From contig DBXV01000017.1 in assembly GCA_002309695.1 (NCBI GenBank), forward strand, positions 224,612-276,441: 51,830 nt of DNA. Reading direction: 5' to 3'. The notes under the pieces are model-generated. The model was not told where the DNA came from and ran no database searches. It saw only the letters and a program-made list of their open reading frames with translations. Positions 1 through 7,707 of this stretch are shown piece by piece; position 1 is the stretch's first letter; each line of letters begins with the position of its first letter. The translations under genes and the position numbers were made by a program. This DNA comes from Myxococcales bacterium UBA1203. GTDB taxonomy: Bacteria; Myxococcota; Myxococcia; Myxococcales; UBA5297.

Positions 1-2
1 CT

Positions 3-635
3 GACGCCGCTGCTGCTGCGGCTCCCGCCGTCGCCGCCGGTCAGAAAGTCCATGTCATCGACGAGGGCAAGACCCTGTACCTGGGCAACAACCCCGGCTC
101 CCCGGAAATCGGCGACATGAAGATTTCCTTCAAGAAGGTCGATCCCTCCGCCGAGGTCTCGCTGATTGCTCAGGTCACGGGCAACACCTTCAAGAAATAC
201 ACGCACGCCAAGAACGGCTACACGTTCAGCGCTTTCAACATGGGCAAGGTCGATAAGGAGGCCATGTTCCAGCAGGCCGAAGAGGCCAACACGATGATGT
301 GCTGGATTCTGCGCGTCCTGTCCCTCATCCTCATCATCGCCGGTATTTCCACCGTCCTGAAGCCCCTCAGCGTCCTCGCCAGCGTCGTGCCCATCCTGGG
401 CAAGATTGTCGGCGTGGGCACCGGCCTCATCGCCAAGGTTATCGGCGCTGCCTGGTGGCTGCTCATCGTCGCTCTGGCTTGGCTCTTCTATCGGCCCCTC
501 ATCGCCATCCCGCTGCTCATCGCGTTCGGTGCTGCGGTTGGCTTTGCCGTGAAGAAACTCATGGCTGCCAAGGCTCCTGCCGCTCCTGCCGCGCCTGCGG
601 CTCCGGACACCATCGCGCCTCCTCCCGAGAGCTGA
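3..635 (+). CDS. TMEM43-family membrane protein, 3' part
   Basis: The reading frame is open from the window edge, so the start is missing and about 210 residues remain. The visible part begins in an Ala-rich stretch. It then has a GDMKISF segment and a short soluble region ending near AEEANTMMCWILR, followed by three or more hydrophobic segments and the motif WLFYRPL, and closes with an Ala/Pro tail. The GD(L/M)+ISF...WLFYRPL arrangement is what I recognise from TMEM43 (DUF1625), an inner-nuclear/ER membrane protein in animals with bacterial homologues of unknown function. The internal ATG at 117 is inside the conserved region and is not the start. A hairpin terminator follows at 683-718. The pil genes converge on it from the other strand. 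Confidence 0.75.
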   Translation, partial: DAAAAAAPAVAAGQKVHVIDEGKTLYLGNNPGSPEIGDMKISFKKVDPSAEVSLIAQVTGNTFKKYTHAKNGYTFSAFNMGKVDKEAMFQQAEEANTMMCWILRVLSLILIIAGISTVLKPLSVLASVVPILGKIVGVGTGLIAKVIGAAWWLLIVALAWLFYRPLIAIPLLIAFGAAVGFAVKKLMAAKAPAAPAAPAAPDTIAPPPES

Positions 636-682
636 TGAATGTCCAATGCGGCGCCCTTGAGCGTCATTGATGATGAAAAGAA

Positions 683-718
683 AGCCCCCGGAAACTTCGG
701 TTCCCGGGGGCTTTTTTA
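683..718 (+). terminator. Intrinsic terminator after the TMEM43-like gene
   Basis: GC-rich inverted repeat (AGCCCCCGGAA / TTCCCGGGGGCT, one bulge) followed by a run of six T. It lies between two convergent genes and may also serve the minus-strand pilS transcript, whose stop is at 759. Confidence 0.85.
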
Positions 719-758
719 TTGGCTGCACAAGAACGTCTTCCTGCGCGCTGGGCGCCGG

Positions 759-2468
759 TCAGACGCGGCCGTTTTTGCTCGGCAAAACGACGGTGAAGGC
801 GGTGCCCTGTCCGGGCGTGCTCTGGACACTGATTGTGCCGCCGTGGGCCTCCACGATGCCGTGAACGATGGCGAGCCCCAGCCCGGTGCCGCCCTGCTTG
901 GTGGTGAAGAAGGGCGTGAAAATTTTGTCCAGCGTGTCCGGCGGAATGCCGCAGCCGTTGTCCGAGACGGCCAGCGTCACGGTGCCGCCGCTGTCTTTGA
1001 GCGAAACAGCGACGAGACCCTCTTTATTTTTATTTTCGCCAAGAGCCGCCGCGGCGTTGATCAGAAGGTTCCAGATGACCTGGCGAATCTGGTCCTGATC
1101 GGCCTCCACGCTCAGGGAATCGGGCAGGGAGAGCTCCAGGCGCGCGTGCTTGTCCGAGAGGCTCTTTTGCAGCAGCGCGGCAGAGGCGCGGATGGTCTCC
1201 GCCAGGTCGAAAGGCACGGGCTGCAGCGGGCGCGGGCGGGCGTAGCGCAGAAAATCGCCCACCAGAGCGTCCAGCCGGTCGGTTTCGCGCAGAACGATGT
1301 CCATCAGCCGCCGGTCGTCGGGGTCCAGCGTGGGACTTTCGGCCAGCAGCTGAATGCTGCCGCTCATGGAAGCCAGGGGGTTGCGCAGCTCGTGGGCCAG
1401 GCCCGCCGACAGCTGCCCGATGGCCGCCATGCGCTCTGAACGGTGAATCGCTTCGGCCAGCTGGTGGCGCTCCGTCGTGTCGCTGAACGTGACCACAAAG
1501 CCGGCCCCCTCGCTGGAGCGCAGTTCACGCAGGGGCGCAGCCGAGACGGAAATCCAGCGCGTCCGGCCGTCTGCCTGGGAAAGTTTCGCTTCCGCCTCTT
1601 CCATCCCCTCAGGCTTCAGTCCCGAAGTCAGCGCGGGCAAAAGCTGCCGCGCGTCCCTGCCGCGAAGGTCCGCCCCGGAGATGCCCAGAATGCGCTCCGC
1701 CGCCGGATTGGACGAATGAATGCGGCAGTCCATATCCATGGTGATGAGGCCGCTGGGCACGGAGCGGACGATGCACTCGTGGACTTTTTCGAGCTTGAGA
1801 TAGGCCGCCTCGCGGCTTTTCAGCGCTGCGCTGGCCCGGCGGAGCTGCTCGGACAGAAGCCCGCCCAACAGGCCGGTGAGGACGATGGCCAGAATGTCCA
1901 TGAGCATCATGCCCACCATGCGGCGGAAGGGCGGAGTCGTGGGCGAGAGAATGGGCGTGGGCAGCCAGTGGAAGGCGAGGGACAGCGTGAGTCCGGCAAA
2001 GAGGAGCGATGCCGCACCGGCGGCCAGGAAGGCGCCTTTTCGGCTGAAAATGTTGGCGGCGCTGATGACGCACAGCGGGAGCAGAAAGACGAAAATGCTC
2101 TCGGTGGATCCGGTCAGATAGACGACCAGATTGGCGAACAGGGCGTCGCCCATGACCTGAATGACGGCGAACGTGGGGGAGACCTGCCGGGACTTGCGGA
2201 GCACCAGCAGGTAGCCCAGCGAGACGGCGTAGCTCACCAGAATGACGATGAAGAGCGTGTGCTCCACCAGGCTGAGAGAATCCGTCAGCGTCTGGAAGAT
2301 GAAGCGCGTCGCCAGCGCCAGAAGAATCGTGGCGATGCCCAGCCGGGCAGCGGTGAGCCAGAGCAGCTTGCCGTAGAGGGGCATCCCGGCGGCGGGCAGG
2401 ACGTGGGGAGCTGCATTGCCGGCAGGATGGCTGTCGGTCTGCGTTGCGTTTGCCTGCGGTGCATTCAT
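759..2468 (-). CDS. pilS: PilS-type membrane sensor histidine kinase
   Basis: 569 residues from the ATG at 2468. An in-frame ATG three codons upstream (2477) is possible, but AAGGA sits about 8 nt before 2468. The N-terminal half holds about six hydrophobic segments (residues ~25-215), then a PAS domain (~225-345), a HisKA box (AHELRNP, phospho-acceptor H359) and a HATPase domain with N (NLLINAAAAL), G1 (DNGCGIPP) and G2 (GGTGLGLAI) boxes. This architecture and its place after pilC match PilS, which controls pilin transcription through the NtrC-type regulator PilR. Neither pilR nor pilA follows here: the next gene is the convergent TMEM43-like one. A terminator separates it from pilC, so it may have its own promoter. 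Family assignment is strong; the pilin-regulating role is inferred from context. Confidence 0.88.
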   Translation of the reverse strand: MNAPQANATQTDSHPAGNAAPHVLPAAGMPLYGKLLWLTAARLGIATILLALATRFIFQTLTDSLSLVEHTLFIVILVSYAVSLGYLLVLRKSRQVSPTFAVIQVMGDALFANLVVYLTGSTESIFVFLLPLCVISAANIFSRKGAFLAAGAASLLFAGLTLSLAFHWLPTPILSPTTPPFRRMVGMMLMDILAIVLTGLLGGLLSEQLRRASAALKSREAAYLKLEKVHECIVRSVPSGLITMDMDCRIHSSNPAAERILGISGADLRGRDARQLLPALTSGLKPEGMEEAEAKLSQADGRTRWISVSAAPLRELRSSEGAGFVVTFSDTTERHQLAEAIHRSERMAAIGQLSAGLAHELRNPLASMSGSIQLLAESPTLDPDDRRLMDIVLRETDRLDALVGDFLRYARPRPLQPVPFDLAETIRASAALLQKSLSDKHARLELSLPDSLSVEADQDQIRQVIWNLLINAAAALGENKNKEGLVAVSLKDSGGTVTLAVSDNGCGIPPDTLDKIFTPFFTTKQGGTGLGLAIVHGIVEAHGGTISVQSTPGQGTAFTVVLPSKNGRV

Positions 2469-2501
2469 GTCGTCCATCCTTGTTGAGAGGCCCGTCTGCG
2501 G

Positions 2502-2545
2502 AAAAAAGAAGGGGCGGCGTCCGAAAGGAACCGCCGCCCCTGAAA
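2502..2545 (-). terminator. Terminator-like hairpin between pilC and pilS
   Basis: Stem GGGGCGGCG/CGCCGCCCC around a short loop. On the minus strand it is followed by TTCTTTTTT. It lies directly downstream of the pilC stop (2567) and upstream of the pilS start (2468), so it should reduce read-through from pilC into pilS. Confidence 0.75.
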
Positions 2546-2566
2546 AAGCGCCTGACTTTTTGCGGA

Positions 2567-3838
2567 TCAGCTGATGCCGCCGGCCATGGAGAAGATGGGC
2601 AGATACATGGAAATCAGCATGAAGCCGCAGCCGCCGCCCAGAACCACCATGATGGCGGGCTCCATCATCGACAGGAGCGTGCCGATGGTGACGTCCACTT
2701 CCTCGTCGTAGAAGTCGGCGATTTTGCCCAGCATCTGATCGAGAGCGCCCGCCTGTTCGCCCACGTTGATCATCTGCGTGACCAGTTCCGGGAAAATTTT
2801 GGTCTCGGACAGCGGCTCGGCGATGCGCGACCCCTCGGAGATTTTTTCGCGGACGTAATAAATCGCCTCCTCGATGCGCATGTTGCCTGCCGTCCGCGCC
2901 ACGAGGTCCAGGCTGTCGAGAATGGGCACACCGGCGCTGACCATAGTCCCCAGAGTGCGGGTGAAGCTCGCCACCGACTGCTTGCAGATGAGGTCGCCGA
3001 AGAGGGGCACTGTCAGCACGATGGTGTCGAACTTCTTGCGCGTGGTCTTGTTGCTCAGAATGAAGGAGAAGAAGGCGACGATGGAGAAAATCGTCAGCAG
3101 CACGTAGGGCCAGTAGTTCTGCATCCACCTGGACGCATTGATGATCATCTGCGTCGGCGCCGGCAGGCCGCTCCCCATGTCGGCGAACATCTTCTCAAAC
3201 ATGGGAATGACGAAGATGAGGAGGACGATGACGATGCCGATGCCCGCCACGATGACCATTGCGGGGTAAGCGAGCGCGCTCTTCACCTTTTTCTTAATGG
3301 CCGCGCTCTTCTCGATGGTGACGATGAGCCGGTTGAGAATGTTGTCCAGAATGCCCGCGACCTCGCCCGCATCGACCAGCGACGTGTAGAGGGTGTCGAA
3401 GACTTTCGGGTGCTCGCGCAGGGCTTCGGCGAAGGTGGACCCGCTCTCGACCTTGTTTTTGACGGCCGTGAGCACCCGCTTCATCTCGGCGTTGTCCTGC
3501 TGGGCGGCGAGGAGGTCCAGACACTGCACGATGGGCAGACCCGCATCCAGCATGGTGGCGAACATGCGGGTGAAGTTCAGCAGGTCGCGCTGGGGAACGC
3601 CGCCTCCAATCGAGGGGAGTTTGAGTTCAAAGGGCTTCTTTTTGATGCTGGTGGGATTGAGCCCCATGGCCAGAAGGCGGCTTTCAACCGTCGCCTCGTC
3701 GATGGACTCCATCTCGCCCGTCTTGACCTTGCCCTCGCGGTCAGTGGCCTCCCAGACCCAGAAGGTGGACTTCGTCTTGCCCTTGACGGGCACCCGGGAC
3801 TGCTGGGCGGGCTGCAGGGATGTGGAGGGGGATGCCAT
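2567..3838 (-). CDS. pilC: Type IV pilus inner-membrane platform protein PilC
   Basis: 423 residues, typical for PilC/GspF. It has two T2SF domains (residues ~80-205 and ~280-405), each with the pattern 'FTR.l.tMl.aGlPi', and three hydrophobic segments near residues 180-205, 225-255 and the C terminus (GGGCGFMLISMYLPIF). The first ~75 residues contain the usual soluble lead-in (FWVWEATDREGKVKTGEME). AGGAG precedes the ATG at 3838. PilC forms the inner-membrane platform on which PilB and PilT act to extend and retract the pilus. It is 115 nt downstream of pilT on the same strand. Confidence 0.95.
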   Translation of the reverse strand: MASPSTSLQPAQQSRVPVKGKTKSTFWVWEATDREGKVKTGEMESIDEATVESRLLAMGLNPTSIKKKPFELKLPSIGGGVPQRDLLNFTRMFATMLDAGLPIVQCLDLLAAQQDNAEMKRVLTAVKNKVESGSTFAEALREHPKVFDTLYTSLVDAGEVAGILDNILNRLIVTIEKSAAIKKKVKSALAYPAMVIVAGIGIVIVLLIFVIPMFEKMFADMGSGLPAPTQMIINASRWMQNYWPYVLLTIFSIVAFFSFILSNKTTRKKFDTIVLTVPLFGDLICKQSVASFTRTLGTMVSAGVPILDSLDLVARTAGNMRIEEAIYYVREKISEGSRIAEPLSETKIFPELVTQMINVGEQAGALDQMLGKIADFYDEEVDVTIGTLLSMMEPAIMVVLGGGCGFMLISMYLPIFSMAGGIS

Positions 3839-3953
3839 GGTGTGTCTCTCCTGGAATGTGGACGGTGAATGCGGCGTGCGGATGGAAAAGCGGCTGAAGG
3901 GAAGGAAGCCTGCGGGCGGGGGGAGGCCTCATTGAGGCGCAGGGAACGCTGCT

Positions 3954-5069
3954 CTAGCGCTGCGGAATGGGCCTGGCGCCTGCCTGGGGACGCATCTGCA
4001 GAAGTCCGGCGGCGCTGAGGATGTTGCGCAGCTCGTCGGGCTCAGACGTCTTGGCAAAGGCGTCCTCCATGGAGATGAGCCTCTTCTGCACGAGGCTGCA
4101 CAGGCTCTGATTGAAGGTCTGCATGTTGTGCTTCTGCTGGCCGATCTGCATCTGCGAATAAATCTGATGGACCTTGTCCTCGCGGATCAGGTTCCGGATG
4201 GCTGCGTTGGGCACCATGATTTCCAGGGCCAGCACACGCCCGCGCGCGTTGAAGCGGGGCATCAGCGCCTGACAGAGGACGCCTTCCAGAACGAAGGACA
4301 GCTGCGCCCGCACCTGCGGCTGCTGATAGGGCGGGAAGGCATCGAGGATGCGGTTGATGGTCTGCACGGTGCTGTTGGTGTGGAGCGTGGCGTAGGCGGC
4401 GTGGCCGGTCTCCGCGATGACCAGTGCCGACTCGATGGTCTCCAGGTCGCGCATCTCGCCGATGAGCACCACGTCGGGGTCCTGCCGGAGGATGTATTTG
4501 AGGGCCGTCTTAAAGGAGCGCGTGTCGGAGCCAATCTCGCGCTGATTGACCAGGCTGCTCTTGTGGCTGTGCAGGAACTCGATGGGGTCCTCGATCGTCA
4601 TAATGTGGTCATGGCGGTCGGTGTTGATGCGGTCGATGATGGACGCCAGCGTCGTTGATTTGCCCGAGCCGGTGGGGCCGGTGACGAGAATCAGTCCGCG
4701 GGGCTTGGCGGCCAGCTCCGTCACCACGGGCGGCAGGCCCAGCTCGGCAAACGTGTAAATTTTGAAGGGAATGGTGCGGATGGCCGCGCCGACCGCGCCG
4801 CGCTGGACGAAGAAATTCGCCCGAAACCGGCACAGCCCCTTGACGCCGAAGGACAGGTCCAGCTCGTTTTCCTCCTCGAACTTCCGCTTCTGGGCGTCGG
4901 TCATCACCGAGTAGCAGAGCTGCTTGGTGTCCACGGGGGACAGGGACGGCACCTTGAGGGGGATGAGCTTGCCGTCGATGCGCAGCTGCGGCGGCGAGCC
5001 GGTGGTGAGGTGGAGGTCGCTGGCCCCCTGGTCGAACATGGCTTTCAGAAACTGATGGAGGTTGGCCAC
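3954..5069 (-). CDS. pilT: Type IV pilus retraction ATPase PilT
   Basis: 371 residues starting at GTG (5069), chosen because a strong AAGGAGG lies about 10 nt upstream and the protein then begins MANLHQFLKAMF, as PilT proteins do. Walker A GPTGSGKST (K137), the Asp-box and Walker B region (LIGEMRD), the His-box (HAAYATLHTN) and the PilT signature AIRNLIRE are all present. The protein is the hexameric ATPase that depolymerises the pilus and powers twitching. The length is slightly above the usual ~345 because of a C-terminal tail rich in Ala, Pro and Arg. It lies between pilB and pilC. Confidence 0.96.
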   Translation of the reverse strand: MANLHQFLKAMFDQGASDLHLTTGSPPQLRIDGKLIPLKVPSLSPVDTKQLCYSVMTDAQKRKFEEENELDLSFGVKGLCRFRANFFVQRGAVGAAIRTIPFKIYTFAELGLPPVVTELAAKPRGLILVTGPTGSGKSTTLASIIDRINTDRHDHIMTIEDPIEFLHSHKSSLVNQREIGSDTRSFKTALKYILRQDPDVVLIGEMRDLETIESALVIAETGHAAYATLHTNSTVQTINRILDAFPPYQQPQVRAQLSFVLEGVLCQALMPRFNARGRVLALEIMVPNAAIRNLIREDKVHQIYSQMQIGQQKHNMQTFNQSLCSLVQKRLISMEDAFAKTSEPDELRNILSAAGLLQMRPQAGARPIPQR

Positions 5070-5136
5070 GGAAGAGCCTCCTTAAAGGGCGCGGAAAAAA
5101 GGGAAGGCGAAAGAAAAAGGGCGGAAGGAACGGAGA

Positions 5137-5189
5137 CGCCCCGGCGGGCATCCGCTCCATGAGAGGGGGAATGCCGAAGCGCCGGGGCG
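5137..5189 (-). terminator. Long perfect hairpin between pilB and pilT
   Basis: Ten-base perfect inverted repeat (CGCCCCGGCG, 5137-5146; CGCCGGGGCG, 5180-5189) with an inner GGCAT/ATGCC stem. A second hairpin (CGGCCGC/GCGGCCG) lies nearby at about 5197-5218. Read from pilB it is followed only distantly by a T tract (CCCTTTTTC), so it could be a terminator or an RNA-stabilising or attenuating structure that sets PilB:PilT ratios. Confidence 0.5.
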
Positions 5190-5242
5190 GGACAGCGGCC
5201 GCCGTCAGGAGCGGCCGGACGACGGCGTTGAGGAAGGTGCCG

Positions 5243-6967
5243 TCATGTGCTGTCGGGCGCCGTGTTGCCCACCACTTCGTCCATGGAGGTGACGCCCTCG
5301 ACCATCTTGTTCAGGGCCGCCATGCGCAGGGTCTGCATTCCCAGCCGGATGGCCTCCTGCTTCAGCTCCAGCGACGAGGCGCCGTTGATGACGAGCTCCT
5401 TGAGTCCGTCCCACATGGGCATGACTTCGAAGAGCGCGATACGGCCCTTGTAGCCGCGGCCGCCGCACTTGGGACACGAGGGATTGTCGCCCTTGCCGAA
5501 CAGCTGGAAGGTGCCCAGCTTCTCCGGCGGCAGCCCGGCCTTGAGCAGCACCGCGTCGTCGAGGTGAATGGCCTTCTTGCATTCGGGACACAGGCGCCGC
5601 GCGAGGCGCTGGGCGAGAATCAGGTTGACGGAAGCGGTGACCATGAAGGGCTCGATGCCCATGTTCAGCATACGGCTGATGGTGCTGGGGGCGTCGTTGG
5701 TGTGCAGGGTCGAAAGCACCATGTGGCCCGTGAGAGCTGCCTTGATGGCGATTTCCGCCGTCTCGAAGTCTCGAATCTCTCCAATCATAATCACGTCGGG
5801 GTCCTGCCGGAGGAAGCTGCGGAGGGCGGCGGCGAAGTTGAGGCCGATGGACTCGTGCATCTGCACCTGATTGATGCCGGCGAAGTTGAATTCCACCGGG
5901 TCCTCGGCGGTGGAGACGTTGTCCGTCACCTGGTTCAGCTCGGTGAGCGCCGAATACAGCGTGGTGGTCTTGCCGGAACCGGTGGGTCCCGTGACGAGAA
6001 CCATGCCGTAGGGCCGGTCGATGGCCTCCTTGAACCACTCCAGAGGCTGCGGCTCGAAGCCCAGCTTGGTCATGTCAACCTGGAGGTTGGACTTATCGAG
6101 AAGACGGAGGACAACTTTTTCGCCGAAGAGGGTGGGGCAGACCGAGACGCGGAAGTCCATCTCCCTGCCGCCGCCCATCTTGAGCTTGATGCGGCCGTCC
6201 TGAGGGAGCCGCCGCTCGGAAATGTCCAGCTCGGCCATAATTTTCAGGCGGGAGATGATGGCGTTTTTCAGATTCATCGGCGGCTTGACCACCTCGGTGA
6301 GCACGCCGTCCACGCGGAAGCGGACGCGGAATTCCTTCTCGTAGGGCTCCACGTGGATGTCGCTCGCGTGCTTGTTGATGGCGTCCATCAGAATCTGATT
6401 CACCAGCTTCACGATGGGGGCGGTGTCCGCCTCTTTGTTGGCCTCGGTCAGGTCTTCTTCCTGTTCCTGAACGACGGAGACCTCCGAATCGTCTATGTCG
6501 AAGCCCTCAAACGAGTAGTCCGCCTGAAAGGCTTCCTGCTTGGGCGCGTAGTACTTCTCAATCGCCGCCCGAATGGCCATCTCGGAGGCCACCATGCAGC
6601 TGATGTTGTAGCCGGTGAGAAACTTCAGGTCGTCCAGAGCAAAAATGTTGGCCGGGTCGCACATGGCCACAATCAGCGTCTGGCCCGCGCGGTTGACGGG
6701 AATGGCTAGGTGCTTTTCGCAAATCTCCTTGGGCACCAGGGCAATCACTTCCGGCGGAATCTCGAAGTCTTCGAGGTTGATGGCGGGGACGCCGTACTGC
6801 TTGGACATGAAGTCCACCAGCTTGGTCTCCTCGATGGCGCCAGTCTTGATGAGGTGGTAGCCGAGGCGCCCTCCCTCCTGATTCTGCTCCGCCTGGGCTT
6901 TGCGCAGCTGGGCGACTGAAATCAGATTTCCGCGGACGAGTAGTTCTCCGAGACGGTTAATGCTCAT
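5243..6967 (-). CDS. pilB: Type IV pilus extension ATPase PilB
   Basis: 574 residues from the ATG at 6967, where the protein begins MSINRLGELLVRG, the standard PilB start. The open frame runs upstream to 7222 but that extension is Arg/Pro-rich and unlike the family. AAGGGA lies about 11 nt upstream. The MshEN (T2SSE_N) domain occupies residues ~1-150. The ATPase domain has Walker A GPTGSGKTTT (K333), Walker B (MIGEIRD) and the His box (GHMVLSTLHTN). A tetra-cysteine zinc element (CPEC...CPKCGGRGYKGR) lies near the C terminus. PilB powers pilus polymerisation. It is the first gene of the minus-strand pil cluster. Confidence 0.96.
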   Translation of the reverse strand: MSINRLGELLVRGNLISVAQLRKAQAEQNQEGGRLGYHLIKTGAIEETKLVDFMSKQYGVPAINLEDFEIPPEVIALVPKEICEKHLAIPVNRAGQTLIVAMCDPANIFALDDLKFLTGYNISCMVASEMAIRAAIEKYYAPKQEAFQADYSFEGFDIDDSEVSVVQEQEEDLTEANKEADTAPIVKLVNQILMDAINKHASDIHVEPYEKEFRVRFRVDGVLTEVVKPPMNLKNAIISRLKIMAELDISERRLPQDGRIKLKMGGGREMDFRVSVCPTLFGEKVVLRLLDKSNLQVDMTKLGFEPQPLEWFKEAIDRPYGMVLVTGPTGSGKTTTLYSALTELNQVTDNVSTAEDPVEFNFAGINQVQMHESIGLNFAAALRSFLRQDPDVIMIGEIRDFETAEIAIKAALTGHMVLSTLHTNDAPSTISRMLNMGIEPFMVTASVNLILAQRLARRLCPECKKAIHLDDAVLLKAGLPPEKLGTFQLFGKGDNPSCPKCGGRGYKGRIALFEVMPMWDGLKELVINGASSLELKQEAIRLGMQTLRMAALNKMVEGVTSMDEVVGNTAPDST

Positions 6968-7378
6968 GTGTGGACAAATCCCTTCTGGTGATTTTCCCGG
7001 TTGCTGCTGTGGAACGAGGGCCTTTGGACGCTTGATGAAGCGGCGCTGAATGGGCCGGGGCGCGCAGCGGCGGGGCGGAAAAAGGCCGCGCCTTTTAGGG
7101 AGGGACGCGGGCAAAAGCAAGAAAGGCAAGGCCTGAACTTTGGTTGGCCGGTTGACATTCGCCAAAACTTCCTTATGGGGCGCCGGCCTTTTTTCCGCTG
7201 CCGGTGACAAATCAGCCGTCAATGGAATGAAGGCCTGGATCCGGGGAGCCGGGAACGACCTTGCTGCGTTCCTTGTGCGACATCAGCCCCGGAAAGCCTG
7301 CTGCCTGCGGGGGCTGATTGCGGCGATGCCGCGGCAGCCGGGCCGACCGGGGGCGGAAGCGCGGAAGGACGAGAGAGC
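6968..7378. promoter_or_regulatory. Divergent intergenic region with predicted RNA hairpins
   Basis: This 411-nt gap separates divergent pilB and the small Cys protein and must hold both promoters. Near the downstream gene are two good inverted repeats on the plus strand: GGAACG (7252-7257)/CGTTCC (7267-7272) and ATCAGCCCC (7282-7290)/GGGGCTGAT (7310-7318). A third, AAAAGGC/GCCTTTT, lies near 7080-7097. I could not match these to a known riboswitch or to SRP RNA, whose conserved GGAAGGAAGCAG loop is absent. Confidence 0.35.
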
Positions 7379-7630
7379 ATGACGCCTTTTCCCATCAGAC
7401 TGGAAATCGTTTCTAAGGGCATCACGGACAACCAGCCCAGCGCTGAGACGCACCGCAACCTGTTCTGCCCCCGCTACGACAAATGCCTCAACGAGGCGGT
7501 GAAGAAGGGGTGGCCCGGATTCAGCTGCGTCCAGTGCGACTCCTTCCACGCGGCGCCCACCGCTCAGGATAAAAAGCAGCACTCCGAGGGGCTGGAGGCC
7601 TATGCCACTCAGCGCCGCGGCGAGCTGTGA
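7379..7630 (+). CDS. Small cysteine-containing conserved-type protein
   Basis: 83 residues; AAGGA lies about 11 nt before the ATG. The centre holds four cysteines in the pattern C-x5-C...C-x2-C (FCPRYDKC, then FSCVQC), which suggests a small zinc-binding or Fe-S-binding knuckle. There is no signal peptide or membrane segment. I recall similar short CPRYxxC...CxxC proteins in deltaproteobacterial genomes, but no function. It stands alone between pilB and the convergent sulfatase gene, with a structured leader upstream. Confidence 0.65.
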   Translation: MTPFPIRLEIVSKGITDNQPSAETHRNLFCPRYDKCLNEAVKKGWPGFSCVQCDSFHAAPTAQDKKQHSEGLEAYATQRRGEL

Positions 7631-7707
7631 AGCTCTCCTGCGGCTGATGGCTGATGCTCCGCATTTTCAGAGGGAAAAACTGCCGATTCCCCGGTTGTCG
7701 GCCCCGT

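Noticed and set aside
2478..3128. Upstream extension of the pilS frame to 3128
   Set aside because: It runs antisense in the same DNA as pilC and has no conserved features; the kinase begins at 2468 or 2477.
6968..7222. Upstream extension of the pilB frame to 7222
   Set aside because: The added residues are Arg/Pro-rich, and the family N terminus (MSINRLGELL) begins at 6967 behind a ribosome-binding site.
7215..7378. 4.5S/SRP RNA in the region before the small Cys protein
   Set aside because: The conserved GGAAGGAAGCAG apical loop is absent; only generic hairpins are present.
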